Assembly (NCBI GenBank): GCA_022316685.1 | Contig: JAKJHU010000821.1 | Coordinates: forward strand, 1 to 64,000 | Length of the DNA stretch: 64,000 nucleotides | Origin: Progne subis subis | Taxonomy: Eukaryota > Chordata > Aves > Passeriformes > Hirundinidae | Direction: 5' to 3' | Shown: in pieces, positions 41,461 to 54,239 of the stretch | Numbering within the stretch: the first letter of the stretch is position 1 | How the letters are laid out: the number at the start of each line of letters is the position of its first letter | Program-made: the position numbers and the translations under genes | The notes under the pieces: generated by a model | The model's input: the letters and a program-made list of their open reading frames with translations, nothing else | Told to the model about the DNA's origin: nothing | Database searches by the model: none

Positions 41461-43551
41461 GTCAAGGAACAAACAATCGTGCTTCAGCTGATTGTCATCA
41501 AAAACAATCCCAAGACACTCCACGACCTGCAACAGCTCTGTGGTTCCATTAATTGGGTTCGACCCCTTCTTGGAATTTCCTCAGAAGACCTTGCTCCGCT
41601 TTTTAACCTTCTGTGAGGGAGCGGCGAACTCAGTTCTCCTAGGAGCTTGACCCCTGAGGCAAGAAAGGCAATTACCTGCATCCAAGAGGTTCTGTCAGCC
41701 TGACAGGCTCACAGGTATGATCCATCTTTGCCGTTTCTGCTTGCAGTGTTAAGTAGAGTCCCACATTGGAGTGGACTGATTTTTCAATGGGACCCGGACT
41801 TAAAAGACCAGTTGCTCTTCCTCGAATAGGTTTTCCTTCAAGCACAACCAACTAATACAGTAACCACACCACAAGGAACCATGGCAGCAGTCATCTGTAA
41901 GGGCAGGGCTCGCTTCCGCTCTCTTGTGGGGTGTGACTTTGCATGCATCTACATGCCATTGGCAACTACCAAGGAGCTAGAGTTTCTGCTCCAAAATAAT
42001 GACAACCTTCAGTTCGCCCTAGATATCTATCCAGGAAAAATTTCCATCCATATCCTGGCCACAATTTATTTAAAGCAGAACTTCATTTGGTTCCCAAATT
42101 CATTCAAGGTAAAACTCCTCTCGAAGCTGTGACAGTCTTTACAGACGGCTCAGGGTCTTCTCATAAGTCAGTCATGACTTGGAAAGACACTAGGACACAG
42201 AAGTGGAAGTCTGACGTCTGAGTAGTGGAAGGAGCTCCACAAATTGCTGAGATGGCAGCCGTCATCAGGGCATTAGAGAAGTTCAAAGACCAACCGTTTA
42301 ACCTAATCACAGATTCAGCATATGTAGCTGGTATAGCTATGAGGGCTGAACATGCCTTTTTAAAGGAGGTGTCAGATAGAAACCTTTATAATTTGCTTTC
42401 TAAACTGATTTATCTTATCTCCCACAGAAAGCAACCATAGCATGTCATGCATGTGAGGTCACACACTGACCTTCCCCGTGCTATCGTGGACGGCAACAAG
42501 AGAGCAGACGCACTGGCAATGGCGGCACAAACACCAGCCCTCCCAGACACGTTCCAACAAGCCAAGCTCTCCCATCAATTTTATCATGAGATTGTCCCAG
42601 CACTAGTGAGGATGTTTCACCTCACCAGGGAACACGCGAAAGCTGTGGTAGGATCATGTTCGCAATCATATCTGATGTGTCTGTGTCTACCAATCATACC
42701 AGGTGCCCTTTTTAGACAAAGGCATCAACCCAGGAGGGCTCAATAATAATGAACTGTGGGAGACGGACGTTACACATGTTCCATCTTTTGGTAGGCAGAA
42801 GTATATTCACATGTCAGTAGATACATTCTCAGGCGCAGTTTTCGCCTCAGCACATGTGGGTGAAAGCATCTGCTTTGTTAAAAGACATTTCTTATTGGCC
42901 TTTGCAACTCTGGGAATTCCCCAGAAAATTAAAACCGACAATGGCCCCGCCTACTCCTCAAAACAGCTAAAGGCATTCTTCCAAGATTGGGGCATCAAAC
43001 ATAACAAATGGATACTGGACTCTCCCACACGCCAATCAGTCGTTGAGGGGACACATCAGACTCTTAAGAGAGTCCTTCACCAACAGCGGGGAGGTACAGA
43101 GACACTTCCTCCCATTGAGAGGCTCTGCAAGGCACTTGATGTAATTAACTTTCTAAATTGTTCAAGGACTGAGCCTAATGCCCCCATCATCAGGCACTTC
43201 TCGAATTCAGCCCGAGCTAAGCTTGAAGAGAAGCTGCCTGTGTTGATCAAGGACCCAGAAACACATCAAATGTCAGGCCCTCTTCGGTTGATTACCTGGG
43301 GTAGAGGGTACGCATGCAAATCCATGCCTACAGGCCCTAGGTGGCTTCCTGCAAAGAACATCAAACCTTACCTAGGACCCATAGATACTAATAAAGCCAA
43401 TTCTGAGCAAAATACAGAGTCACCAAAGGTGCAGCAGACAGCCACTTGGAAGAGGAGGAGAAGGTGGCCAGTCCCACAAAAGACAGCTCAGTGTCCTGTG
43501 ACCAGACAACAGACAAGACAAGCAAAGCCTACCGGATGTAACAAAAACTAA
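41461..43551 (+). pseudogene. pol: E6 pol fragment (RT thumb, RNase H, integrase)
   Basis: Starts in the RT thumb/connection (TIVLQLIVIKNN..., SINWVRPLLGI) and continues through the connection (ARFRSLVGCDFACIY at about 41910), RNase H (TDGSGSSHKSV at about 42143, AEMAAVI, TDSAYVAG) and integrase: zinc domain HQFYHE..., FHLTREH and a degraded CxxC; core WETDVTH, KTDNGPAY, VVEGTHQ. The 42703-43551 frame, with core and C-terminus, is open for 282 codons. It ends with a basic tail. Same class-II family as E3 and E4. The upstream pol and gag are missing, cut at the E5 LTR border. Confidence 0.85.
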
Positions 43552-43687
43552 GAAAAGAAGTGATTTCTTTCCCTACCCTTTATTCTTTACCCTTATTTCC
43601 TTACCCTCTCCCAAAAAAATCCTTTTACCCAACCTATCTTGTTAACTTTATTTAAAAATATCTCTTCTATTTGTTAAACTACTAAAT

Positions 43688-43708
43688 TGTTGTTTTTTAT
43701 TGATATAG
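43688..43708 (+). promoter_or_regulatory. Candidate splice acceptor before the cystatin-like gene
   Basis: TTGTTGTTTTTTATTGATATAG, ending in AG at 43708, lies 36 bases before the ATG at 43745. It would allow a subgenomic mRNA. Confidence 0.45.
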
Positions 43709-43744
43709 AACACTGACCCACCGTCCTACAAAAAGAGACAAAGT

Positions 43745-44393
43745 ATGGAGACAAGACATATTCTCCTGCTGATTGGTTTTATCATCACCACCCAGACCGT
43801 GGTCTGGACAATAGAACACCCAGAAACAGATGCTGCAGTGCAGAAGATGCTGCGATACGCTATTGCCCAGCATGACAAAAGTAATTACCATCTGCTCCCA
43901 AGACAAATGGTAAAGGTCATAAAGGCAGACAAGCAAGTTGCAGGAGGAATCAAATAGAACATAGGGTGAAATTAAAACAAGATAACAAGTATGAACTATG
44001 TAACTTAGTGGTATTTAATACACCATGGAGGAACTCAATACAAATACTAAAAGACCAATGCCAAAAGAGTGAGCCCCCAACCAACACTCCTGATCCGAAA
44101 AAGACTGATATAACCACTCAAAAATCTCTAACAACTAACTTTAGACATAAAAGTGAAGACCAAGTCACAGAACGGATAGCTGCTGAAAAATTTATAAAAC
44201 TTCTTATTTCTTTGTTATTACTGTAACCATTCTTTTACTGCCTTTATCCATCTATCTTTATCATTTATATCATCGCAAGCATGTTATTAACGCTTTCTTT
44301 TCAGTTTTTCAACAGGGAGGGGAGAACAAACTAGACAAAGACAGTAAAGGATCAGAGGACGATCCAAATAACCTGCCAAACACCCCCCCTTGA
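43745..44393 (+). pseudogene. Captured cystatin-like gene between pol and env
   Basis: From the ATG at 43745: a signal peptide (ILLLIGFIITTQTVVW), then a type-2 cystatin fold: DAAVQKMLRYAIAQHDKSN helix, MVKVIKADKQVAGGIK with QVAGG in place of the QxVxG inhibitory loop, a shift caused by about five extra bases at 43953, then KLKQDNKYELCNLVVFNTPW with the Pro-Trp loop, and a final Cys (KDQC). The region between the strands is shorter than in host cystatins, as if about 25 residues were deleted. A Thr/Lys-rich stalk follows, then a hydrophobic segment (FIKLLISLLLL, continuing after a second shift at 44225) and a polar tail ending at a TGA at 44391. No introns. Cystatins inhibit papain-like cysteine proteases; a membrane-anchored form is inferred. 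Confidence 0.85.
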
Positions 44394-44518
44394 AGGGACA
44401 GCAGTTTAAATTTCTTTTATCTTACCCCCCTCAAAAACTTCCCCAGATACCTGTTTCCTGTACCCCTTCTTTTCCTAAAGTTCCCTAGTGCCTAAATAAT
44501 ATGTTGATAGTTTAAACT

Positions 44519-44533
44519 AGTTTTTCTTTTTAG
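44519..44533 (+). promoter_or_regulatory. Candidate env splice acceptor of E6
   Basis: AGTTTTTCTTTTTAG followed by AAGCAAACCCC, 27 bases before the env ATG at 44561. Confidence 0.5.
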
Positions 44534-44560
44534 AAGCAAACCCCAAAGGACACCTCTGAG

Positions 44561-44915
44561 ATGAGAGGCAGTTACCGTGTCACAGTGATGCGGATGCTCC
44601 TCACACTCCTCATGCTCCTCAACATCAAAGCATGGAAGATCAGAAAACCACCAGAAAATGTGTGGGTGACACTTGCCAAGACCCTCCGGCAAGACAATTT
44701 GTGCCTGTCCATGGGCTCTGTCAGCAGTCCTCTGTCGTCGTGCCTGGTAGGAATCCCATTCGGAATCAACGAGCCATCACCTCTGCATCCCTTTGCAGGG
44801 AACTGGCCTGCCCTGCCCACCGCAGAGAAAGGACCAGCCCGAGGAGCCTGGGAACAGTGGGTGAAGCTCATACCCAAAGTTACAACAGACGCTCACAAAG
44901 AAAACCCAGTAGCAA
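44561..44915 (+). pseudogene. env: E6 env N-terminus, truncated
   Basis: ATG, signal peptide (MLLTLLMLLNIKAW), then the start of an alpharetrovirus-like SU (ENVWVTLAKTL..., QDNLCLSMG, CLVGIPFG), parallel to E3 env near 28380-28470. The frame runs open to about 44917, where env sequence stops at a GGGAT microsatellite belonging to the inverted duplication. The rest of SU and all TM are gone. Confidence 0.78.
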
Positions 44916-45377
44916 ACTCCGATGGGATGGGATGGGATGGGATGGGACGGGATGGGATGGGACGGGATGGGGCACTGTTATGTGGGGTGTAATTACAGTG
45001 TGAGGGTGGTAGTAAAGTTGGTAGGGGTAGGGATTGCAGTGGGGGGATGGGGTGGTTTGGGCTCTTGGAGTAGGGGAGTAGAGGGAGGGAAAGCAAGAAG
45101 CAGGTTTTGAAGGCTGCTGGTTCTTTTACAAATTTTGGGGCCTGGGAGTGTCTTGTGGGAGGTTGCAGTGAAATTGGGAAGGCTGAGTTTAAGGTGCTGT
45201 GCTGTGCAGGGCAGAGGTGGAATGGCAGTGATTTTGGGAGGGTAAGGGCACCTGCTCCCGCAAAAGAAGGAAAGAAGGAAAGAAATGAGAGAGAGAGAAG
45301 GAAAGGAGAAATGAAGGAAGGAAGGAAGGAAGGCAGGCAGGCAGGAAGGAAGGACAGGTTTTAAATGAAGCTCTATA
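44916..45377. repeat. Right arm of inverted duplication: GGGAT array, unique flank, GGAA array
   Basis: Reverse complement of 8120-8570: GGGAT/GGGAC pentamers (44921-44971), a middle segment similar in sequence, then GAAGGAAG repeats (45266-45350). It is continuous with the inverted LTR. Confidence 0.85.
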
Positions 45378-46194
45378 TGTCTAATTTAATAAGCAACAAA
45401 GTTGAATTTAGCAGCAATACAATTTTGTTTAAGTAGCATTTTATAATCAAGCATACAAAATTATGCAGAAGTGATTAATTAAAGATAAGTATAACGCATA
45501 AGCTTAACTGACCGGGGTACAGAGGGGACGCTTCTCACCCTACCTCACGTACAAAACAAAGTAATCCAACTTAAACTTATATACTGTATGCTAATACTTA
45601 TTCATTAATATTTCCCATAAATCTCCTATTTTCAATTCTTGAAATCTAGGTCACTATACTACATAGCGCATGCTCCACTTGTTGTTAAGGGGTCTCCTTG
45701 GCTTTTTGTTGGTCTTCTTCCGAGGAAGGCTCATCATCTTCCTCTTGTCCTATGAATAACCTTACTGGTTGCGCATGCACTGTTAAGTTTTGTGTTGTAT
45801 ATATATAAGCATTATGTTCCAAAAAGTAATTATTTCATGGATCAAACCACCACCCAAACTGCCTACCTTGGAATAGTCCCAACTTTGTCCATCTCAAGGC
45901 CAGTTCTATCTTAAGACATCCTGAATCCCATAGCATCTGCTAAGGGCCCATCTCCCGACCTTGGAGTAGTCCCAGCTTTGGCCAATCCAGCTTTGAAACT
46001 CTTGCTTATCTCAAAGTGCATCCTGTATCTTATTTTTCTCATTTAGCATCTGCCAAGGGGCCCATCTGCTTTGTAACACTAATCACATCTAGTTTTTCCA
46101 TTACTACTTTATAACAAATATTTTTTAAACTATATATATATATTTAAAATATTGATTTGATTACAACTACCATGAATCATTTTCATTTGTTACA
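45378..46194 (-). mobile_element. Inverted copy of the E1 3' LTR
   Basis: On the minus strand it runs from TGTAACAAATG (46194) to TTAGACA (45378) and aligns along its full length with 7296-8119. Confidence 0.87.
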
Positions 46195-46310
46195 ATTTCC
46201 CCCATTTCTCTTTTTAATCATATTGATTCATCCTTTTTAATTAAAACTGAATTTTGATTTCTTCTATATTCCAAATAATCCAGGTTTTTACGTTCTCTTA
46301 TTTCAACCTC
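46195..46310 (-). pseudogene. Inverted copy of the end of the E1 3' ORF
   Basis: On the minus strand it encodes IRERKNLDYLEYRRNQNS... and ends at the same stop as the ORF at 7001-7271, then the polypurine tract. It is cut at its 5' side by the LTR beginning at 46311. Confidence 0.75.
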
Positions 46311-46981
46311 TGTCCTGGTTTAGGGACAAATTTGGGAGAAAAACCCTGAATAGGATCCCTCTGGGAAGCAAACCCAAGTGGCCCCTCCTCCAACCGGTCC
46401 AGTAAAAAAACCTCTTTGGAGAAAAGTAGAAAAAACTATTTTACTAAACAAACAAAGTGCATACAAGTATAAAGAATGAATAATATGAAACAATAAAACC
46501 TCTCGTTCTGGAGTGAGATGGCAAATTGAGAAAGTTCTTGCCGTGGGTGGAGCTCGGCTCTCTCTCAGCCTCTCATCAGTCCCAGTCCCTCCGGCGCTGC
46601 TGGAAAATGCCGAGCTCCAGGCCCCGGTGGGCCGCAGGTGCAGCCCCCAGTGCTCCCCTGGGTTTTTTCAGTCCAGAACAGGTTTAAACAGTTCCAAGAA
46701 AAAAGAAAAAAAACAGTCCAGGGAACTTCTCTACCCTAGCTAGCTGAAACAAACTAAAAGCAAAAAAAAAAAAAAAAATCAATCTCTGTTCTGCAGTCTC
46801 TCCAAGCCTCCGCTGAGCACCCCATCTGCAGAAGAATATGGGGGAGTCAGGCAATTTTCTCAAAACAAACTCCGCACTTCTCCTTGCTCTTAGAACCAGT
46901 CTTAAAGGCACAGGACTCAATATACAGCACAAACAGAACAGACGATTGGAGATAGAAGCATCATAAAGTTACCCTAGGACA
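46311..46981. mobile_element. Solo LTR (671 bp) with perfect TGTCC/GGACA ends
   Basis: Starts TGTCCTGG and ends CTAGGACA. The six bases on either side (AACCTC and CCCTGA) do not match, so there is no target-site duplication, consistent with rearrangement at this LTR. Orientation not settled. Confidence 0.7.
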
Positions 46982-48729
46982 CCCTGACAGGGTAGGATTT
47001 TGGTGCACAAGGTGTCCCAGTGTGAGCCTGAGCCAAGCCCTGGCTCTGTGTGCCAGGAGCCGGCAGCGCTGGGTGCAGGGAGCCCAGGGAGGGCACAGAA
47101 ATGCTGGGCTGAGAAATGCTGGGGGGACAGCGAGAGGGGCGTGTGCAGCCGGCCAGGGCACAGGAGCAGCACGCACAGGGGCACAGCCTGCAGGACAGAT
47201 GGCCAAGGGCTGACCAGGGCTGGCATGGCCACAGGCAACCAGGCCTTTGTCCCCTGGGCTCTGGCAGCGCCTCTGGAGGCCCCACAGAAGGAACTTTCCT
47301 TTCAGGGGCTGCACTTTGGTCCTCCCTGGCCCCTCCCTGAGGAGGCTGGCAGGGGTTGCTGTTTGATGACATTTGTCCTTGCTGCCCCTCCCATCCCACT
47401 GCCCCACCAAGAGCCCCAAGGCACCTGTGAGGGACAGGCCCTGCTGTGCCAGGCCTGGGCTCAGGGCTTGGCCTTTCTGCTTCCTCCAGCCAAGCCAGGC
47501 CTTGCTCAGCCCTGCAATTCCTGCTGCTGCGCTCCAAGCTCCCTCGGCCAGTGCTGGAAAGGGACTTGAGGTACCTCGATCCCCTTGGGTGGTGCATGGG
47601 AGAAAAGAACAAACTTCTCAGGAGGGTGGGGAACAAACTTTTAGTTGCAAACTTGAGAGAATCAGGTACTTGGGAAATCTTAAAGCAACATGGAGTTACA
47701 GTAAATCACTTCACCAAGCACTGACTGAGTGAACTCTAACGTGTCCAACTTCCAGTTGCTCCTGTGAGCTCCGGGGCCGTGGGACGTGTCTATGTCACAG
47801 CCGTGTCACAGCCTCACCTGCTCTGATCCCTCTCACTGGTGGGGTTTTTGGGGTGCCAGGGGCTTGGCAGCCACTTTGGGGCTGGACCAGAGGCTGCAGT
47901 GGCTGTGGCTGGGGCAGTGACTGCCCCACCTACACAGAACTTGCCCTGGCCCCGAAACACACACTGGAGATGTCTGGGGCCATTGATCATTTCTCTGCTC
48001 TCCAGCACCGAGGCAAATGTACTCTGGCTGCAGCTCTGAGCTCGCGCCCACAGCAACCACCCCTGATAATGGGGCTCCATGGACCTGCTCTCAGGAACAC
48101 ATGCAAGAGTGGGGGAGTGGCCCAAGACTTCCTCAGAAACATGGGATAACCCAAAAATCTCTTCAGGAATGTGGAATATCAAAAAAACTCCCTCAGAAAC
48201 CGGCTCCCCCTCCCTTTGTCATTTCCAACCTTTGGCTATGTCATTCCAGACCCGACACCAGCTCCCCAGTCCCAACCCAAACCCATCCCATCCCATCCCT
48301 GCTGGACATCAAGACCCCCTTACCAAGCCCTATTTCCAAAATTTCGCTCCTCCCAAACCCCATCCCACTCATCCCAAGCCAGCCAATGCCAATCTTACCC
48401 CTCCTGATTTTCCTCCCAGCTCACCCATTCCCCTTCCAACCCCATCCCTCCCTGAAGGGCTGTGCAATCAACTACTTTTGGGGTGAGATGAAGTAGTTTT
48501 AGCATTGTGTGATTTTAATGTGACAGATCAAACCCTCTCATCTCTTTGAAGAAGAAATGGAGGCAACCACACCAAATACCCCACAAACCCTCAAATCCTC
48601 CCCAATATCTCCCTGAGTCCCAGACTGCCCTGAAACACTAGTAAAACATTAGGCTTTAGATACCTTTGATGAATTTGTTGATTTTTATCCCCAGTTTTGT
48701 CTGTTTTAAAGGGATGAAGATGAATCAAA
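46982..48729. other. GC-rich DNA downstream of the zinc-finger exon
   Basis: High GC with no recognised domain. The part next to 48730 may include 3' untranslated sequence of the zinc-finger gene. Long open frames on both strands reflect base composition. Confidence 0.5.
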
Positions 48730-50363
<1,634 letters not shown>

Positions 50364-50369
50364 CTAAAA

Positions 50370-50990
50370 AATTAAATATCAAACTAAAAATGCAGTACTA
50401 AAATAAAAAAATAAAACTAAAATAAAACAGAGTCAGAATACAACCTGACAACAAGTTATTCAGGGTGCTGCTAGCAGTGCAATCAAATCGTGGCTGCAGT
50501 CCTCCTGGAGTGACAGGTGTGGTTTTGTTGAAGCAATGATCTTGTAGAAGGGTGTAGTTTTCCTCTGAAGGTCCAGTGGTGGTGTAGATGGGTCTGGTCT
50601 TCCTCTGGGAATCCAGTGGGAACCAGGCTGTTCCTGGTGCTTTAAATCTCAGATTATATCCAGGTGGGAATGCTTGGCTCCTCCCTCTGGGTGGAGCATC
50701 TCACAATGGGATGATGTAATTTTATCAGTCCTGCAGTGAGACTCAATGGCCCATTAACAGAAGATATCTCCCTGGAGGAAGGATGGGTTGTGGAAGAGAT
50801 AAAGAACACTGCCCCATTTGGTTTTAACAGCTGGGCCATTAACCAAAGATATCTCCCTGGAGGAAGGATGGGTCGTGGAAGAGATAAAGAACACTGCCCC
50901 ATTTGGTTTTAACAGCTGGGCCATTAACCAAAGATATCGCCCTGGAGTTATGAGAAATGGGTCATGGAACAGTTTTTACTTGGATCTCCA
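50370..50990. mobile_element. ERVL-like avian LTR with internal 85 bp tandem repeat
   Basis: Recognised as a bird ERVL-type LTR by its general text (TTTTATCAGTCCTGCAGTG, CCATTAACAGAAGATATC). An 85 bp unit (from 50751, 50836 and 50921) is repeated about 2.3 times and looks like a U3 enhancer array. Edges approximate. Confidence 0.55.
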
Positions 50991-50999
50991 GCTGGTTTA

Positions 51000-51345
51000 T
51001 TTTCAAACTAGCACACTGGGAGAAGTGGGACCACACTGGGAAACTACTGTGAGAAGTTTGGAGTGACTGGTCTACATTGTGGATGACTGGGCAGGACTGG
51101 GAGCATGCAGGGAGGGACTGGGATCATCTGTGGAGTGACTGGGACTATACTAGGGGCAACTGGGAGAACTGGGAACACACGGGAGGAAAGTGGGAGCAAC
51201 TGTGAGCAACTGGGACCATGCTGGGGCAAACTGCATCATAATGGGGAATGACTGGCAGTGACTGAGCTCATACTGGGAGTGCCGACAAAACTGAAAGCAC
51301 ACAGGGTGGGGGCAACTATGCTGATACTGGGAGCAGCCTCTTCGG
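51000..51345. repeat. Degenerate ACTGGGA-type minisatellite
   Basis: Irregular repeats of ACTGGGA followed by short variable spacers (GCAACTGGGA, GTGACTGGGA). Confidence 0.7.
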
Positions 51346-51373
51346 GCACCAGGACCACTGAACCCGTTTCCAG

Positions 51374-52059
51374 TGAGATATGAACTTCAAAGGAATTAAG
51401 GGTTTTAGAGAAGTTAAGGTTTTAGCTAAAGATAAGCTTTGCCTGAATTAGTTAAAGTAGATAGATAGATAGGCTGTGCTGGAAATAATTAGGAGTCAAT
51501 GGGTAGTTGAAAGGAAGTGGATCTAAAATAGCTATCCTAGATCTAAATAACTAATTGCTTGTCATTTTTGTATTTGTTTAGCTGTGTTTATAATGAGAAA
51601 CAGAAGAAACTGGTAAATAGATCTAAGAACGCAGACAACTGTAAGTCTTCTAACATCCCATTGAAAAAGTCAGAAACAGGAAACTGGAGTTCTACCAGGT
51701 TCCATTTGTCTTGTTATCTATTGAAAAGGTTGAATGTTCAGAATGAAGAAGACTCTCCTTGCTTCCTCTTTTTATGATTCCTCCCCATAAAAGAGACCAC
51801 TCACCTAATTCAAAGAACAAACTACACATGCTTAATGGTCTTTTATCTAATTATAATATGAAGCAGAGGATGCCAGGCATTAGTGTTATGAATATGTATT
51901 AGTATTTGGGGTATTCAACACTTATGTAAATAAAGAGAGTCTGTAATCACTTGTAACTTTGCAGTGCATATTAGGGAGCGATCCCACGCAGCTGCCCGGC
52001 ATCGCATTAAACCTACACTTTCTAACTCTAACCTCTTAGAGAGTCTTTTGTCTGTCACA
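51374..52059 (+). mobile_element. ERVL-like solo LTR
   Basis: Begins near TGAGATATGAAC and ends near TTGTCTGTCACA. The signal GTAAATAAAGAG lies at about 51926, followed by GGGAGCGATCCCACGC, typical of bird ERVL LTR 3' ends. No internal genes. Edges approximate. Confidence 0.6.
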
Positions 52060-53363
52060 CTTGGATATTGACATTAGATCAATATCCATATTTTAATAAA
52101 TCACCCATCATCCTGCCCCTCCAGCCCTAGCACCCCTTGCCAGGGTCTCAGCAATCCCAGGTGTCCTCCACTCTTGGGGTCCCCACTTTGGGGTTCTGGG
52201 GGTCTCCTCTCTCAGGGGTCCTGCTTAGGGAAACTGCAGCTTTCCTGAGGCTCCCCAAACCTGGTGTCACTGCCCCCCACCAGTCCCGTGCGGTCTCCAC
52301 ATGGCACCGGCAGAGCTCGGAGGGCCCGGCCAGGAAAGCCCAACCCCCCTGTGTGGGCACCCACATCCGCCCGCCCCCTGCCACGGCTCTGCCACCACCG
52401 CCACTGGGACCCCCAAAAACACCCCCCAAGGACCCCCCGATGTCCCCCCGAGGGGCATCTGCAGCTGGGCTTGGGAGCCCTGCAAACTCCAAATATCTCC
52501 CCTGAAACGAGGCAGAAAAGAACTTTGTAACAACAGTTGTTAGAGTAGTATGTATTTTTAATTGACATTGAGGTGCATGGGGATTAACTTCACTAAAGAC
52601 ATGCATGAACACTAGAGAGCTTGCCTCTCTTACTATTCTTTGAGGTCTTACATATGCATGGCATTGCACAATCTGCCTTATACCTATTTATTCTCTGGCC
52701 TCACTCATCCTCATTTCCTATGGTAATTAACTCCTCTTGGTACATCCTCTTGGGCATGCTGAGTTCATCATGGTGATCTCCGAGGGTCCCTAGAAGACGA
52801 AAGAAATGGAGTCTTCCTCAGTGAAGTCTTCACCTTTCTTTTTCTTGTGTGTGCTTTGGTCCTTTTGGCATTTTTTCAAGGCAAGACATCAGTTTCTAGT
52901 GAGTCTGTGTTTTTCTCTTTATTTATGTTTTTTGCTTTGTTATCTTGTTATGTTTAGGTTAGTCTTTCTTCTTATCACTGAGGGGTCCTGGATGTTTGTA
53001 CTGCTTTAAAATATGTAAACAGGCACAGCACTCGATATTCACTAAATGCCTTCTAAAATGTACAATACCTTCTAAAATACAGTGTATGCTCTTAAGTTTG
53101 CTATAAAGATTAGCTAGAATTTTCAAGCCTCTGTCTCATGTCCTCCCTTTTCTATAGACCTAGTAAATTCTTTTACTACTACTGGGACTTCTCTCTAGTG
53201 TTAACTCACTATCTTGATAATTCTCTTTTAACATTATCCTAGGTGTTTTAGATAATGAGGTTAAAATTGCAACTCGCTTTAACATCCACCACCACAGGGT
53301 ATCAGGTTGTATTTTGACTCTGGCAGTGATCTTTTGTACTATTGCATTTATTTATTTTACGGT

Positions 53364-53415
<52 letters not shown>

Positions 53416-54239
53416 CACCTCCTATTAAATTGTTTTTTTCTGACTTGGAGTCTCTCGCTGGTTTTGTTTTCAAGCCAGCACACCTCGACATCTCTTTCAC
53501 CTACTTCCTCTGTTATATTTGACCAGTCCTTCCTCTCTTTGATCACTAATTTGGTCAAATAAGACTAAAAAGCAATAATCCCTTGCAACGTGGTGATCTA
53601 CTCAGTATATTTCACATTTTCCCTTTTATTAGGTATCAAGACTTAATTCTGATGTGTAATAAATACAGGCTTTCAGCTTTAAGAGGCAGAGGACATGAAT
53701 TCCATTGAAATTGCCTCATTATTATTTATTTTTCTTCAGAGTGGGTCATGAACTCTTTCAAGTTTGGATAAGCAATTAATGCATCGGTGACTCTGAAAGA
53801 TAGGGAAAAAAATGATTGTGAGTAAGCAAATAATGGCTTGCTTAGGGACACAGCAGTCTCTGCATTTTTAGAAGAGAATTTCATAACATTTTTTGAGCTT
53901 TAAAGAAGCAAACTAAGTAAAAAAATCTTTATATGTTTATAAGTATCATATATAATTATGCAAGTGTAAATGTGAGAATCTACAGAGTGTCATGCCTAAT
54001 GATACATGTAGTTGTGCAAGTTTTTTGACAAACATTTATGTGCAAAAGATTGGACAGGTGGGATTGCACCGTGTGCAATTTGTCCCACAGGATTCACTAT
54101 GGAACACCAGATATATTTATATAAATACAGCTATGATTGCTTCTGATCAGGTTTAGACAGAAAGATTTATCCACCCCAGAGTAAATAAAAAGTTATTTGC
54201 TCCACAGTACAGAAGTTATAAAAATTATAGAATATAGTG
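52060..54239. other. Mixed non-coding DNA, no gene recognised
   Basis: A GC-rich part (52100-52500) is followed by AT-rich DNA. Some of it may be old LTR or ERV sequence, but no motif was clear enough to call. Confidence 0.5.
53366..53415. repeat. Poly(T) tract of 50 bases
   Basis: Uninterrupted T run. Confidence 0.95.

Noticed and set aside
44572..45110. Env ORF extended with a Gly-Met-Gly-Trp-Asp tail
   Set aside because: The tail is the GGGAT microsatellite read in frame; real env sequence ends near 44915.
46961..47636. Overlapping open frames on both strands
   Set aside because: GC-rich composition; no family resemblance or splice-bounded structure.
53307..53562. Phe-rich plus-strand frames
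   Set aside because: Created by the 50-base T run.
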